This document shows, one piece after another, positions 47,826 to 56,243 of a stretch of DNA of 64,000 bases; the first letter of the stretch is position 1, and each line of letters begins with the position of its first letter. The DNA comes from Pseudomonadota bacterium (lineage in GTDB: Bacteria; Pseudomonadota; Gammaproteobacteria; Enterobacterales; Enterobacteriaceae). The DNA lies in contig JAGTSE010000013.1 of assembly GCA_018261615.1 (NCBI GenBank), positions 32,348 through 96,347 of the forward strand, written 5' to 3'. A program made the position numbers and the translations under genes. The notes beneath the pieces are model-generated. The model saw only the letters and a program-made list of their open reading frames with translations, was not told the origin of the DNA and did no database searches.

Positions 47826-50477
47826 ATGAAGCAGAGTGTGACATTATCAGTGCCGCGCCAATATATGCTATCTCCCGTAGCAATGTATATTGCGATGGTC
47901 CTGATGATACCCGTAGACGCGCAGGCAGATCTTTATTTTGCACCTGAATTACTGGCTTCAGATACCCAAACGGTAGCCGATCTCTCTCGCTTTGAAAAAG
48001 AGGGGGCCCAGCTACCGGGGTATTACTATGTGGATATCTATATTAATGACAAGTTGACCCTGAGTCGTAACCTGCAATTTATTGTTGCCAGTGACGCTGA
48101 CAACAATAACAGCCATTCGAATGATAACGGACATGCAGACGCAGCTACAGCGGCATCAGATATTCATGATAACACGGGCTTAATGGCCTGTTTAACCCGA
48201 CAGAATCTAGAAGATTTTGGGGTCAATCTCAGCCTGTTTCCACAACTCAGTGCCGAGAAAGAAGAAGCCTGTATTTCTCCCGGGAAATATATTCCTGATG
48301 CATACACCACCTTCGATTTTCTGCGTATGCGGCTGGATATCAGTGTGCCTCAGGCAGCGATGCAGAATCGCGCGCGTGGTTATATCCCGGTAGAGCGTTG
48401 GGATGAAGGCGTGAATGCTGCTCTGTTGAACTACAGCTTCAACGGCAGCAATAGTCATGGTCGCTACGGAGACAGCAGCAGCCATTACCTTAACCTGAAT
48501 AGCGGATTTAATATCGGAGCCTGGCGTCTGCGGGATTACCGAACCTGGAACCAATCCGAGAGCAATTATTATAGCTATAGCCGATGGCAGCATATAAAAA
48601 CCTATGCCGGGCGCGCCATTATTCCGCTGCGCAGTGACTTAGTGATGGGCGATAGCACTACGAACAGCGATGTATTTGACTCACTGGGGTTCAGAGGGAT
48701 GCAGATAGGCACTGACGACAGCATGTATCCCGATAGCCGAAGAGGGTTTGCGCCTGTCATTCGGGGCGAAGCGCGAAGCAATGCAAAAGTTAGCATTGAG
48801 CAAAATGGTTATAAGATCTATCAGACGTTTGTATCACCGGGGGCGTTTACAATTGACGACCTTTATCCGGTTTATTCCAGCGGTGACCTTAAGGTGATTA
48901 TCACCGAGGCCGATGGCAGTATCCGTATTTTTACGGTTCCTTACTCCTCGGTGCCGGTGTTGCAGCGCGAAGGAAATATCAAATATACCCTGGCAGCGGG
49001 GCGCTTTAATGCCACGAGTGATAGTTACGAGAGTCCGGAATTTGCTCAGGCAACCTTGATATGGGGGCTGCCGCATAACGTCACGGCCTATGGCGGGATG
49101 CAATACTCACAAAACTATCTGGCCGGGCTGGTTGGCACTGGCTTTAATTTGGGGCTGTTAGGCGCGTTCTCTGCCGATATCACGAGAGCCGATAGCACAC
49201 TGGCCGATGGCAGCCGCCATCAAGGGCAGTCTCTGCGTTTTTTGTATTCCCGTTCGCTTAATTCGCTGGGCTCGACATTTCAGTTGATGGGGTATCGCTA
49301 CTCCTCGCGGGGCTTTTATTCGCTAGAAGAAACTGCCCTGAAGGACATGTCCGGCAGGTTTGATAAACAGGAGATGGTCGACCAGGAGGGTAAGCCGATC
49401 ATCCCGCAATCGACGGATTATTACAATCTCTATACCAACAAGCGGTCGAAAATTCAGGCCAGCATTTCTCAGCGAGTGGGGGAGCTGGGATCGGCATATT
49501 TGAGCGGGATCCGGCAAACCTACTGGAACCGATCGGGTTCCAGTGATTCCTTACAAGCGGGATTCAACGGCTCTCTGGGCAAAGTGAATTACGGTCTAAG
49601 TTGGAGCTATAACCGGGGCGGGGAGTTGGGTACCACAGAACGGTCGCTGTATTTATCTCTTTCCGTTCCGTTAGATCTGCTATCAGGCGGGCGCAACAGA
49701 CATCAGATGTATGCCACCTATAGTGCGAATCAAGATAACAACGGTAGTATCACCCAACAGGCTGGGCTCAGTGGCACCGCACTGGCCGCAGACAACCTGG
49801 GCTGGAATATAACCCAGGGATATTCGCGCAGTAGCGGAAACAGCGGCAACCTGAGCGCCAATTATCGAGGGGCCTATGGCAGCACCAGTGCGGGCTACAG
49901 CTACAGCGACAGTTACAAACAGGTCAATTATGGTCTGAATGGCGGAGCCTTGCTGCATGCAGACGGCCTGACCTTGGGGCAGCAACTGGGCGAAACCAGT
50001 GTGCTGATTGCTGCGCCGGGAGTCTCCGACGTGGTGGTAGACAGTGAACCCGGGATCCGCACCGATTCGCGCGGATATGCGATTAAGCCTTATGCCTCTG
50101 CATATCGAGAAAACCGGGTCGCGCTGGATGTGGCATCGCTGAATGACCAAACCGAACTGGATGAGGCCGTTAGTCGGGTGGTTCCCACTCGGGGCGCGGT
50201 GGTGCTTGCGCCCTTTAAAGGTCGCACCGGCAGCCGGGTGATCATCACGCTGACATATAAAGGCAAGCCCCTGCCGTTTGGCACCTCGGTCACGGCTGAC
50301 GAGAGCGGCGGAATCGTCGGCGACGATGGTCAGGTCTATCTCTCCGGGATGGCGGCGCAGGGCACACTTCGCGCCTTTTGGGGAACGGAGGCGGGTAAGC
50401 AATGCACGGCACGCTGGCAACTGCCAGCAGAGGCGAGCGAGCAATCCGTGCTGAAAGTCAACAGCGTTTGCAGTTAA
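47826..50477 (+). CDS. Fimbrial outer membrane usher
   Basis: An 883-residue usher. It has a signal peptide (about 1-34), an N-terminal chaperone-binding domain (DLYFAPELLASDTQTVADLSRF, with an Asp/His/Asn-rich insertion around residue 100), a 24-strand barrel, a plug domain and C-terminal domains. The C-terminal part shows GSRVIITLTYKGKPLPFGT and YLSGM. The disulfide Cys pair near the end (GKQCTARWQLP; last residues VNSVCS) is typical. ATG 47826 follows TGGGGC; a GTG four codons upstream is possible. It appears intact, so the export apparatus should be functional. Confidence 0.95.
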   Translation: MKQSVTLSVPRQYMLSPVAMYIAMVLMIPVDAQADLYFAPELLASDTQTVADLSRFEKEGAQLPGYYYVDIYINDKLTLSRNLQFIVASDADNNNSHSNDNGHADAATAASDIHDNTGLMACLTRQNLEDFGVNLSLFPQLSAEKEEACISPGKYIPDAYTTFDFLRMRLDISVPQAAMQNRARGYIPVERWDEGVNAALLNYSFNGSNSHGRYGDSSSHYLNLNSGFNIGAWRLRDYRTWNQSESNYYSYSRWQHIKTYAGRAIIPLRSDLVMGDSTTNSDVFDSLGFRGMQIGTDDSMYPDSRRGFAPVIRGEARSNAKVSIEQNGYKIYQTFVSPGAFTIDDLYPVYSSGDLKVIITEADGSIRIFTVPYSSVPVLQREGNIKYTLAAGRFNATSDSYESPEFAQATLIWGLPHNVTAYGGMQYSQNYLAGLVGTGFNLGLLGAFSADITRADSTLADGSRHQGQSLRFLYSRSLNSLGSTFQLMGYRYSSRGFYSLEETALKDMSGRFDKQEMVDQEGKPIIPQSTDYYNLYTNKRSKIQASISQRVGELGSAYLSGIRQTYWNRSGSSDSLQAGFNGSLGKVNYGLSWSYNRGGELGTTERSLYLSLSVPLDLLSGGRNRHQMYATYSANQDNNGSITQQAGLSGTALAADNLGWNITQGYSRSSGNSGNLSANYRGAYGSTSAGYSYSDSYKQVNYGLNGGALLHADGLTLGQQLGETSVLIAAPGVSDVVVDSEPGIRTDSRGYAIKPYASAYRENRVALDVASLNDQTELDEAVSRVVPTRGAVVLAPFKGRTGSRVIITLTYKGKPLPFGTSVTADESGGIVGDDGQVYLSGMAAQGTLRAFWGTEAGKQCTARWQLPAEASEQSVLKVNSVCS

Positions 50478-50505
50478 ACACTAAACATATATCAGGAGTA
50501 ACAGC

Positions 50506-51090
50506 ATGAAAAAAATCAGTAAACCACATCTGATCCTTAAGTTAATTAACGGGGTAAAGGTCACCACCATCGCATGCGCCTGTGGTGGTTTCTCTGCCAA
50601 CGCGCTGGCTGCGGAGGACGGGGTTGCTCTCACCGTGAAGGGGACCATTGTTGATAACACCTGCACGGTGGATGAAGCCGCCTCCGATCTGACGCCAACG
50701 CTGGCGCCCATATCGGCCCGTGATTTAAAAGGTAAGGGAACTACGCGGGGGCATCAGGATATTAAATTGGTTTTAAAAGGCTGCGGTAAAGACATTACCC
50801 GCGGACTTAAAGTGACCGCACAAGGTGAGGCCGATAAGGATGACGCCAATGCTGCCGCATTTAAAAATGGGGCAACGGGTCAGAATGCAGCCACTGGCGT
50901 GGGGTTGCATTTTTATAAGTCAGATAAAGCCACTCCCTTTAAGCCAGATGCCAGCGTTAGCGAAGAGATCAAAACACTGAAAGAAGGCGATAACACCCTG
51001 ACGTTTGCAGCCGCCTATGTTGCCACCGCCGAAGAACCGGCAGCGGGAGATTTCAGCGCCTTGATTAATTTCAAGCTGGAATATCAATAA
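50506..51090 (+). CDS. Minor fimbrial subunit 1
   Basis: A 194-residue type-1-like subunit with a Sec signal ending at about ALA. The first Cys is in VDNTCTVDEA and the second in LKGCGKDI. It has a subunit-type C-terminus (INFKLEYQ). It lies 28 bp after the usher, with AGGAGT ahead of the ATG. Adaptor or minor shaft component is the likely role, inferred from position. Confidence 0.9.
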   Translation: MKKISKPHLILKLINGVKVTTIACACGGFSANALAAEDGVALTVKGTIVDNTCTVDEAASDLTPTLAPISARDLKGKGTTRGHQDIKLVLKGCGKDITRGLKVTAQGEADKDDANAAAFKNGATGQNAATGVGLHFYKSDKATPFKPDASVSEEIKTLKEGDNTLTFAAAYVATAEEPAAGDFSALINFKLEYQ

Positions 51091-51132
51091 GAGCGTGGAT
51101 AACGAGACAGTAATGACAGGAAGTAAACCATC

Positions 51133-51663
51133 ATGAATCTGATAAGTAAAATGCGGAAATTAACGATATTAGCGATTGCGGCGGTTTTTCCAGGCATGGC
51201 GTCAGCGATATCAGATACCACCACGATTACCATAACCGGAACAGTAATAGACAACACCTGCACCCTGAATACTAACAATGCGATATTTACGTTGCCTGAT
51301 GTATCTATCCGGGAATTTGATGGAAAGGCCAATGTTGAGCGTGGCTCGGTAGCTGTGCCCATTACATTCACTAATTGTGGGGCAGATTTAAAGGCGATTA
51401 CTGTTAAAATTTCTGGCACACCTGATGACGCCATCCCGGGGACTATTTTTAAAAATACAGGTTCTGCTGTCGGGGTGGGGGTGAGACTTTACGATACTGA
51501 TGACTGGCCATTTAAGCCTGACGGGAGTTCTAACGCTGTCAGCATAAAGCCAAATAATGGCGCTGCATCAACCACTTATACAGCGAAATATGTATCAACG
51601 AGTGCCAATATAAAAGCCGGCTCGGTGTCAACGGTCATTACCGCTGTGTTTACGTATAACTAA
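51133..51663 (+). CDS. Minor fimbrial subunit 2
   Basis: A 176-residue type-1-like subunit (signal peptide ends GMASA). Cysteines lie in IDNTCTLNT and FTNCGADL, and the C-terminus is TAVFTYN. It is clearly a paralogue of the next gene: both share TFTNCGAD/FSNCGAD and a KYVSTS-N-IK-GSVSTVI tail, which points to tandem duplication. ACAGGAAG precedes the ATG. Confidence 0.9.
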   Translation: MNLISKMRKLTILAIAAVFPGMASAISDTTTITITGTVIDNTCTLNTNNAIFTLPDVSIREFDGKANVERGSVAVPITFTNCGADLKAITVKISGTPDDAIPGTIFKNTGSAVGVGVRLYDTDDWPFKPDGSSNAVSIKPNNGAASTTYTAKYVSTSANIKAGSVSTVITAVFTYN

Positions 51664-51714
51664 TAGTCTGGTTACTTATAAGCAAGATAAATGTTTTTTT
51701 ACGGGTAATATAAT

Positions 51715-52254
51715 ATGCGACTTGTGAGTGAGAAGTTGAAATTAGCGATATTAGCGGTTGCGGCGATTTTTCCCGTATCAAGCATGGCGGCAGCGGATAG
51801 CCTCGCGATTACCGTAAATGGAACAGTGAAAGAGAACACCTGCACGCTGGATTCGAAAAGTCCGGTCGTGACGTTAGCGGATGTATCCAGCCGAGAATTT
51901 AATGGGACGGTCAACGTTGAAGTTGGCTCAGTAAACGTGCCGATTAAATTTAGCAACTGTGGTGCAGATTTTTCTAAGATGACGGTGAAGATGTCTGGAA
52001 CTTCTGATGATGCCATCCCGGATACTGTGTTTAAAAATACAGGTACGGCTGAAGGGGTAGGAGTGAGATTTTATGACCTGGATGGCCGGCCATTTAAACC
52101 GGACGGATCGCTTGCTGCCAGTCTGGCTAACAAGTTCAAAGAGGCAGATGGCACTATATCGGTGAACTATACAGCGAAATATGTATCAACCAGCACCAAT
52201 ATAAAATCGGGCTCGGTGTCAACCGTCATTAATGCTGTGTTTACTTACCAATAA
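51715..52254 (+). CDS. Minor fimbrial subunit 3
   Basis: A 179-residue paralogue of the preceding gene. It has a signal peptide ending SSMAAA, Cys residues in KENTCTLDS and FSNCGADF, and C-terminus NAVFTYQ. It is the last intact gene of the chaperone-usher operon. The next gene, expected to code for the tip adhesin, survives only as a signal-peptide-like stub. Confidence 0.9.
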   Translation: MRLVSEKLKLAILAVAAIFPVSSMAAADSLAITVNGTVKENTCTLDSKSPVVTLADVSSREFNGTVNVEVGSVNVPIKFSNCGADFSKMTVKMSGTSDDAIPDTVFKNTGTAEGVGVRFYDLDGRPFKPDGSLAASLANKFKEADGTISVNYTAKYVSTSTNIKSGSVSTVINAVFTYQ

Positions 52255-52277
52255 AAACGCAAATGGTGGAAATACAG

Positions 52278-52350
52278 ATGCGATGGATAAATAAAGCGTT
52301 TTTACTGGCAGGATGTGTGGTGACATGGGGGCTTCTCCCTTGGCAAACGC
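52278..52350 (+). pseudogene. 5' stub of a fimbrial gene, probably the original tip adhesin
   Basis: From ATG 52278 the frame encodes a signal-peptide-like sequence, MRWINKAFLLAGCVVTWGLL. It then enters, at 52351, the first copy of a repeated reverse-transcriptase-bearing segment. Operon order would place the adhesin gene here. The remainder is absent, so the gene seems to have been cut by the rearrangement that brought in the repeated segment. Confidence 0.5.
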
Positions 52351-52725
52351 GGCGAGTTCTGTTGTGACCAGACTGCATCCCTTAATTGTCCGGGCTATAT
52401 TAACTATATGTTTTAACAGCATTTTTATGCGAGCGGTTTTGAGCGTCATCCGGACAAAACGCAGACCGGCCGGGTATGCAGCGGCTTTGACTGGCCATCT
52501 GGTTCGGGGCTGAGGGGGCCTCCATTGCTTCCCGGGCATTAAACAACCATCGCGAACGGCGCGTGCGGCTTTATGAGCAGGCCCGGCGCAGGGGGATGTC
52601 TCATGAGGCGGCCTCTGAGCGGGTGCGGGCGTACGAGGCGCGATGGACATCATGGGCTGAGGGGCTACTGCGCGTTTGCAGTGATTCTTGAGCCTGATTA
52701 TTACCAGCTACTCTAACGTGCGAGT
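52351..52725 (+). repeat. Repeated RT-bearing segment, copy 1 (internally deleted)
   Basis: This segment begins with GGCGAGTTCTGTTGTGACCA and ends with TCTAACGTGCGAGT. The same boundaries enclose copy 2 at 54503-55099. Both copies share the first 38 bp and the whole 3' part. Copy 1 lacks the middle, including the catalytic RT region. Each copy is followed by an adhesin-like gene. Confidence 0.75.
52430..52691 (+). pseudogene. Reverse transcriptase C-terminal fragment, copy 1
   Basis: Frames read FERHPDKTQTGRVC-type sequence, then ALNNHRERRVRLYEQARRRG, then RVRAYEARWTSWAEGLLRVC and a stop at 52689-52691. These match the thumb/C-terminal region of the RT fragment at 54636-55071 almost word for word. 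The catalytic YMDD part is missing, and a frameshift falls near 52500-52530. Confidence 0.75.
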
Positions 52726-52862
52726 GAACCCAATCGGAGTCCACCCACGTGCAAGTCGTACATACTCAACAAAGGCTCGATATGATTCGTACTCTCACTG
52801 CTAAACTTTTATGTCTGCTGGCGGTTACAGCTCCAATCGTCTCCTCAACTCACGCCATCGAA
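52722..52862 (+). repeat. Direct repeat A: promoter/leader and signal peptide of adhesin-like gene 1
   Basis: About 140 bp, from GAGTGAACCCAATCGG to the end of the signal-peptide codons, recur 819 bp downstream with only a handful of differences. Confidence 0.85.
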
Positions 52863-53546
52863 CTCGGTGCGGGAGCCGATGGGACTGCGACCCTCTACCT
52901 CAAAATCAACTGGTATAGCACCTTATCCCCAGCAACTACCGGATATTGGTACAAATGCACCGGTGACATGGGCTTTCCTGTCGTCAAGATCACTAACCTG
53001 CGGGATGGAAGCAACGGCCGGCTGTACTGGAATAATTGGACACAGATGGGGTCCGTAAGGTCTAGTAGGGAGAATACTCCGCAAACCATTGCAAAAATAG
53101 ACCTCGTAAATCCAACCGACAAGCCGTTGAATATATCATGTTACTCAAGGGCGTACGGAGCGTTTACCACCACCGTACCTGACACAATGCAAGTCCCCGC
53201 GGGAAATAATTGCAGCGCCACAGTAGAACACCTGTCCTTCGGCAAAATCCAAAGGGGTGTAACCGCATCGGCCCTCCTCCAGGCCTCAGCAACAACCTCG
53301 GCCTCAACGACGGGTAAGGTTACAATATCTAGCGACGCGATGGATGGAGTCGGGACGCTCGCACTTCGGGACACAACCTTCCAGGGGGAAATCTACGCTT
53401 ACCCTTCATCGAATAAAAACGTCGAGAACGGGAAGTGGGTAACTGTGAACGGCAGTGCGGGGATCCCCCTCAGTATTAAAACCCTCCGATCGACAGTGCC
53501 CGGTGTGTACACAGGATGGCTTACCGCTACACTCACCTGTGAGTGA
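52782..53546 (+). CDS. Secreted fimbrial-adhesin-like protein 1
   Basis: A 254-residue secreted protein with a Sec signal (MIRTLTAKLLCLLAV; cleavage near THA). An N-terminal domain (about 27-150) has Cys residues in WYKCTGDMG and NISCYSRAYG. A C-terminal beta-rich domain has NNCSATVEHLSFGKI and the subunit-like end YTGWLTATLTCE. The pattern resembles pilus-tip subunits, but I cannot name the family. ATG 52782 follows AAAGG. The gene sits directly behind RT segment copy 1. Together with the next gene it forms an 819-bp tandem duplication. Confidence 0.72.
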   Translation: MIRTLTAKLLCLLAVTAPIVSSTHAIELGAGADGTATLYLKINWYSTLSPATTGYWYKCTGDMGFPVVKITNLRDGSNGRLYWNNWTQMGSVRSSRENTPQTIAKIDLVNPTDKPLNISCYSRAYGAFTTTVPDTMQVPAGNNCSATVEHLSFGKIQRGVTASALLQASATTSASTTGKVTISSDAMDGVGTLALRDTTFQGEIYAYPSSNKNVENGKWVTVNGSAGIPLSIKTLRSTVPGVYTGWLTATLTCE

Positions 53547-53681
53547 ACCCAATCGGAGTCCACCCACGTTCAAGTTGTACATACTCAACAAAGGCTCGAT
53601 ATGATTCGTACTCTCACTGCTAAACTTTTATGTCTGCTGGCGGTTACAGCTCCAATCGTCTCCCCAACGCACGCCATCGAA
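53541..53681 (+). repeat. Direct repeat B: leader and signal peptide of adhesin-like gene 2
   Basis: A near-identical copy of 52722-52862. The repeat includes the stop codon of gene 1 (GAGTGA), so the duplication junction lies exactly at the gene end. Confidence 0.85.
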
Positions 53682-54387
53682 ATCGGTGCAGGAGGCGATG
53701 GGACTGCGACCCTCTACCTCAAAACAAACGCGCAGTGGATCAATGGTCCTGAACGTACCGGATTTTGGTACAAGTGCTCCGGCGACATGGGCTTTCCTGT
53801 CCTCAAGATCACTAACTTGTTCGACGGGAGTAGCGGACGCCTGTACTGGAATACGTGGTCACAGATGGGGAGCATGGTCACAACACCGGATAATGCTATG
53901 CAAACCATGGCAAGAATAGACCTCGTAAATCCAACCGACAAGCCGTTGAATATATCGTGTATCTCAAAAGCATATGGTCGTAAACCAACCGTGGTACCTG
54001 ACACTATGCAAGTCCCTCGCGCCCGATCGTGCACTGCGGACGTTGCTACTTTGAATCAACTTCGCCGACATGAGAGTCTTCAATACTCAAACCTTATTGG
54101 GATCCATCAGCGCTAACACGAAAGTCACTCTGCGCCCCTCCGCTATGGTCAACGGGGAGGGGGCAATTAGCCTGGATTCTGTGACACACATACCTTACAG
54201 CCTGCTCCCGATGGGGGTCGGCATTAGTAGCTCGTGGACCGGGTCAGGGGAATACCAAGTACGGACGGCTGATTTTACTGGTTTTGGTAATAGTCTTGAC
54301 ATAAGGATCAAGGGCCACAACGTAAACCGAAATCAGCGCCCCGGCACTTACTCAGGAACACTAACCGCTACGGTAGCTTGTGACTAA
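53601..54387 (+). pseudogene. Secreted fimbrial-adhesin-like protein 2, frameshifted
   Basis: A second copy of the adhesin-like gene. The signal peptide and N-terminal domain are conserved (DGTATLYLK, CSGDMGFPVLKITNL, then DLVNPTDKPLNISC). At about 54055-54070 the frame shifts by +1. The reading changes from TADVATLN to the continuing NFADMRVFNTQTLLGSISAN in the next frame, compatible with four inserted bases (TTGAATCAACTTC). It then runs to a normal C-terminus (SGTLTATVACD) at 54387. The C-terminal halves of genes 1 and 2 are strongly diverged, while the 5' 140 bp are almost identical. As it stands only a truncated product of 171 residues is made. Confidence 0.75.
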
Positions 54388-54395
54388 TCTATTTT

Positions 54396-54545
54396 TCAGC
54401 CCATGATGACTTCATCCGGGAAAAGAATCGTGTTAATGATGAACTTGACCGGAAAGAAGCGCTTGAGAAAATGTCATTATTACTCGAAAAAAAACTGGAA
54501 ACGGCGAGTTCTGTTGTGACCAGGCTGTACCCCTTAATTGCATAA
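54396..54545 (+). pseudogene. Charged C-terminal fragment of an unknown gene preceding the RT
   Basis: A frame ending at a TAA (54543-54545) codes for HDDFIREKNRVNDELDRKEA, then EKKLETASSVVTRLYPLIA, a highly charged coiled-coil-like tail. Its last 13 codons belong to the repeated segment and are also present at copy 1 (ASSVVTRLHPLI). No start is present. It may be the partner gene upstream of the RT in the ancestral element. Confidence 0.4.
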
Positions 54546-55099
54546 CCTTTTGTAAACACTCTCATTTGAATGACAGGAATAATCGGACTCTCTCCGCCTC
54601 CTCCTTACTGTAACACCGCTGGGTAAACGACGGCTGTGCCCTGAGTCCCTGGTAGGGGCGGCGCTGCTGCACCACATTGACGGCGACTTCACCAGTCTGA
54701 ACGACGAGGACGTGTTTTATGTGCGCTATATGGATGACTTTCTGCTGCTCACCCGGTTGCGGTGGCAGTTGCGGCAGGGCATTGCCCGGCTGGCGGAATA
54801 TTTTGATACAGGCGGTTTTGAGCGTCATCCGGACAAAACGCAGACTGGCCGGGTATGCAGCGGTTTTGACTGGCTGGGCATCTGGTTCGGGTCTGCGGGG
54901 GTCTCCATCGCTGCCCCGGGCATTAAACAACCATCGCGAACGGCGCGTGCGGCTTTATGAGCAGGCCCGGCGCAGGGGAAGTCCATGACTGAGCGGGTGC
55001 GGGCGTACGAGGCGCGATGGACATCATGGGCTGAGGGGCTGCTGCGCGTATGCAGTGATTATTGGGCCTGATTATTACCAGCGACTCTAACGTGCGAGT
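54503..55099 (+). repeat. Repeated RT-bearing segment, copy 2
   Basis: The longer copy of the segment described at 52351-52725, with the same left and right boundary sequences. It still holds the catalytic RT region. Between 54541 and 54635 it contains unrelated-looking DNA. Confidence 0.72.
54636..55071 (+). pseudogene. Reverse transcriptase fragment with YMDD active site, copy 2
   Basis: The plus strand encodes GCALSP, then (after a one-base deletion) LVGAALLHHIDGDF and VFYVRYMDDFLLLTR. The last is the RT catalytic motif with the two polymerase aspartates. FERHPDKTQTGRVCSGFDWL follows. A second frameshift near 54920 precedes ALNNHRERRVRLYEQARRRG, and an internal loss precedes TERVRAYEARWTSWAEGLL. 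The fingers domain is missing. It resembles chromosomal group-II-like RTs with YVRFMDD motifs more than retron RTs, but the class cannot be fixed by eye. It is inactive as it stands. Confidence 0.8.
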
Positions 55100-55156
55100 A
55101 ACCTACTGGGAGAAAGCTTCGTCAGAGTCGGAACGAAAAATTGGACTACGAGAGAA

Positions 55157-55873
55157 ATGATGAAAATATGGCTTACGATTTTAATGTACTCTCTTACTAC
55201 CAACACTGTACTCGCAGAATCGATATCCTCAGTAATACCGTCAATGAAAACAGGGAGTCTGAACACCGGGTGGGGATGGGCGACATCAGGTTACCGAACC
55301 GGGTTCTGGATGAACTGCTCCACTGCGGACAGATCCTCCGTAACTATGACATTTCAAAACACTGATGAAAAAAAACTCTACAACGTGATCCTGGACGGGA
55401 CGAATCGCCAATACGGCTCAAAACTGGTTCAACCGGAGTTAGCTGGAGTGTACAATGCATATAACATCGGTCGTGCTGCTGCCTATATATATTGCAAAAT
55501 ATGGGCTTATAATATCGCAAACTCAGACCGGTACCTCACTATTGACCTGAACCCCGCCAACGTATGCGATGGCTCGGTGGCATCCCTGGACCTGGGCAAA
55601 CTCGTACGTGGAACAACTCAGTATGCGACACTAGCCCTTTCCACTACCGCTAATGGGCGGATTACCGTAACAGGTAATGACATAGACACAACCGGCGTGC
55701 TTAAACTACAGAACAGCCCCGAGATAACCGTGACTCCTCAGTCCTCTTTAAACATAAAAAATAACGCTTGGACCTCTTCCGATGGCGGGATCCCCCTTAT
55801 AGTTAAAATCAGCCGCAACGCCAAGGCTACAAAGTACACATCGTACCTTACCGCTACGATCAACTGTGAATGA
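55157..55873 (+). CDS. Secreted fimbrial-adhesin-like protein 3
   Basis: A 238-residue protein with a Sec signal (about 1-20, ends VLA) and the same layout as proteins 1 and 2. The N-terminal domain has Cys in FWMNCSTADR and AYIYCKIWA. A central NVCDGSVASLDLGKLVRGT follows, corresponding to the CSATVEHLSFGKIQRGV block of protein 1. A GIPLIVKI strand and the end YTSYLTATINCE complete it. Sequence identity to 1 and 2 is low outside these blocks. It lies about 60 bp behind RT segment copy 2, repeating the RT-adhesin order. The start has GAGAG upstream; ATG 55160 is an alternative. Confidence 0.7.
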   Translation: MMKIWLTILMYSLTTNTVLAESISSVIPSMKTGSLNTGWGWATSGYRTGFWMNCSTADRSSVTMTFQNTDEKKLYNVILDGTNRQYGSKLVQPELAGVYNAYNIGRAAAYIYCKIWAYNIANSDRYLTIDLNPANVCDGSVASLDLGKLVRGTTQYATLALSTTANGRITVTGNDIDTTGVLKLQNSPEITVTPQSSLNIKNNAWTSSDGGIPLIVKISRNAKATKYTSYLTATINCE

Positions 55874-56243
55874 CAGGAAACACCGGGCCCCTTAAACCTT
55901 TAAGTACGTGTTGGTCAGTTTGTAACAGAGTTGTTGAAACGGCAGTGCGTCAGCTCTGCCAGTTATGCGCTGTGCGCGTCACTTGGTACTCGTTTCACTC
56001 GAACGCAAGTGACGCCGCGCTCCTCTGCTCTCAATGCAGTCGTGGAAGATGCCCAAATGTTCCAAATGGTCATACAATCACCCGAAGGCGCCCCTCTCAG
56101 ATTGCCGGGACATTGGCATGTTGCATTACGCAACGGTACAACGGAGCCATGTTAGATCAGAGCGCGATCCTTTTTCAAGGTTGTAACAACAATAAGCGGA
56201 GCTGATATGCTCCGCACAAAAATTATGAAAGCACGGTAAAAAT
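55874..56243. other. No supported gene
   Basis: Overlapping short frames at 55870-56205 and 55931-56155 have no recognisable homology. The stretch may be a remnant of mobile DNA. Confidence 0.35.

Noticed and set aside
54636..55071. Retron or group II intron
   Set aside because: No msr/msd-like inverted repeats or intron domain V structure were recognised near the RT fragment, and its flanks are direct-repeat boundaries.
52351..55873. Classical diversity-generating retroelement
   Set aside because: No template/variable repeat pair with A-specific substitutions, no accessory Avd-type gene and no C-type-lectin domain were seen. The RT-adhesin pairing is reported without that label.
55870..56205. 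Overlapping frames of 111 and 74 codons after adhesin-like gene 3
   Set aside because: Neither shows recognisable homology or a convincing start, and they read through the same DNA in different frames.
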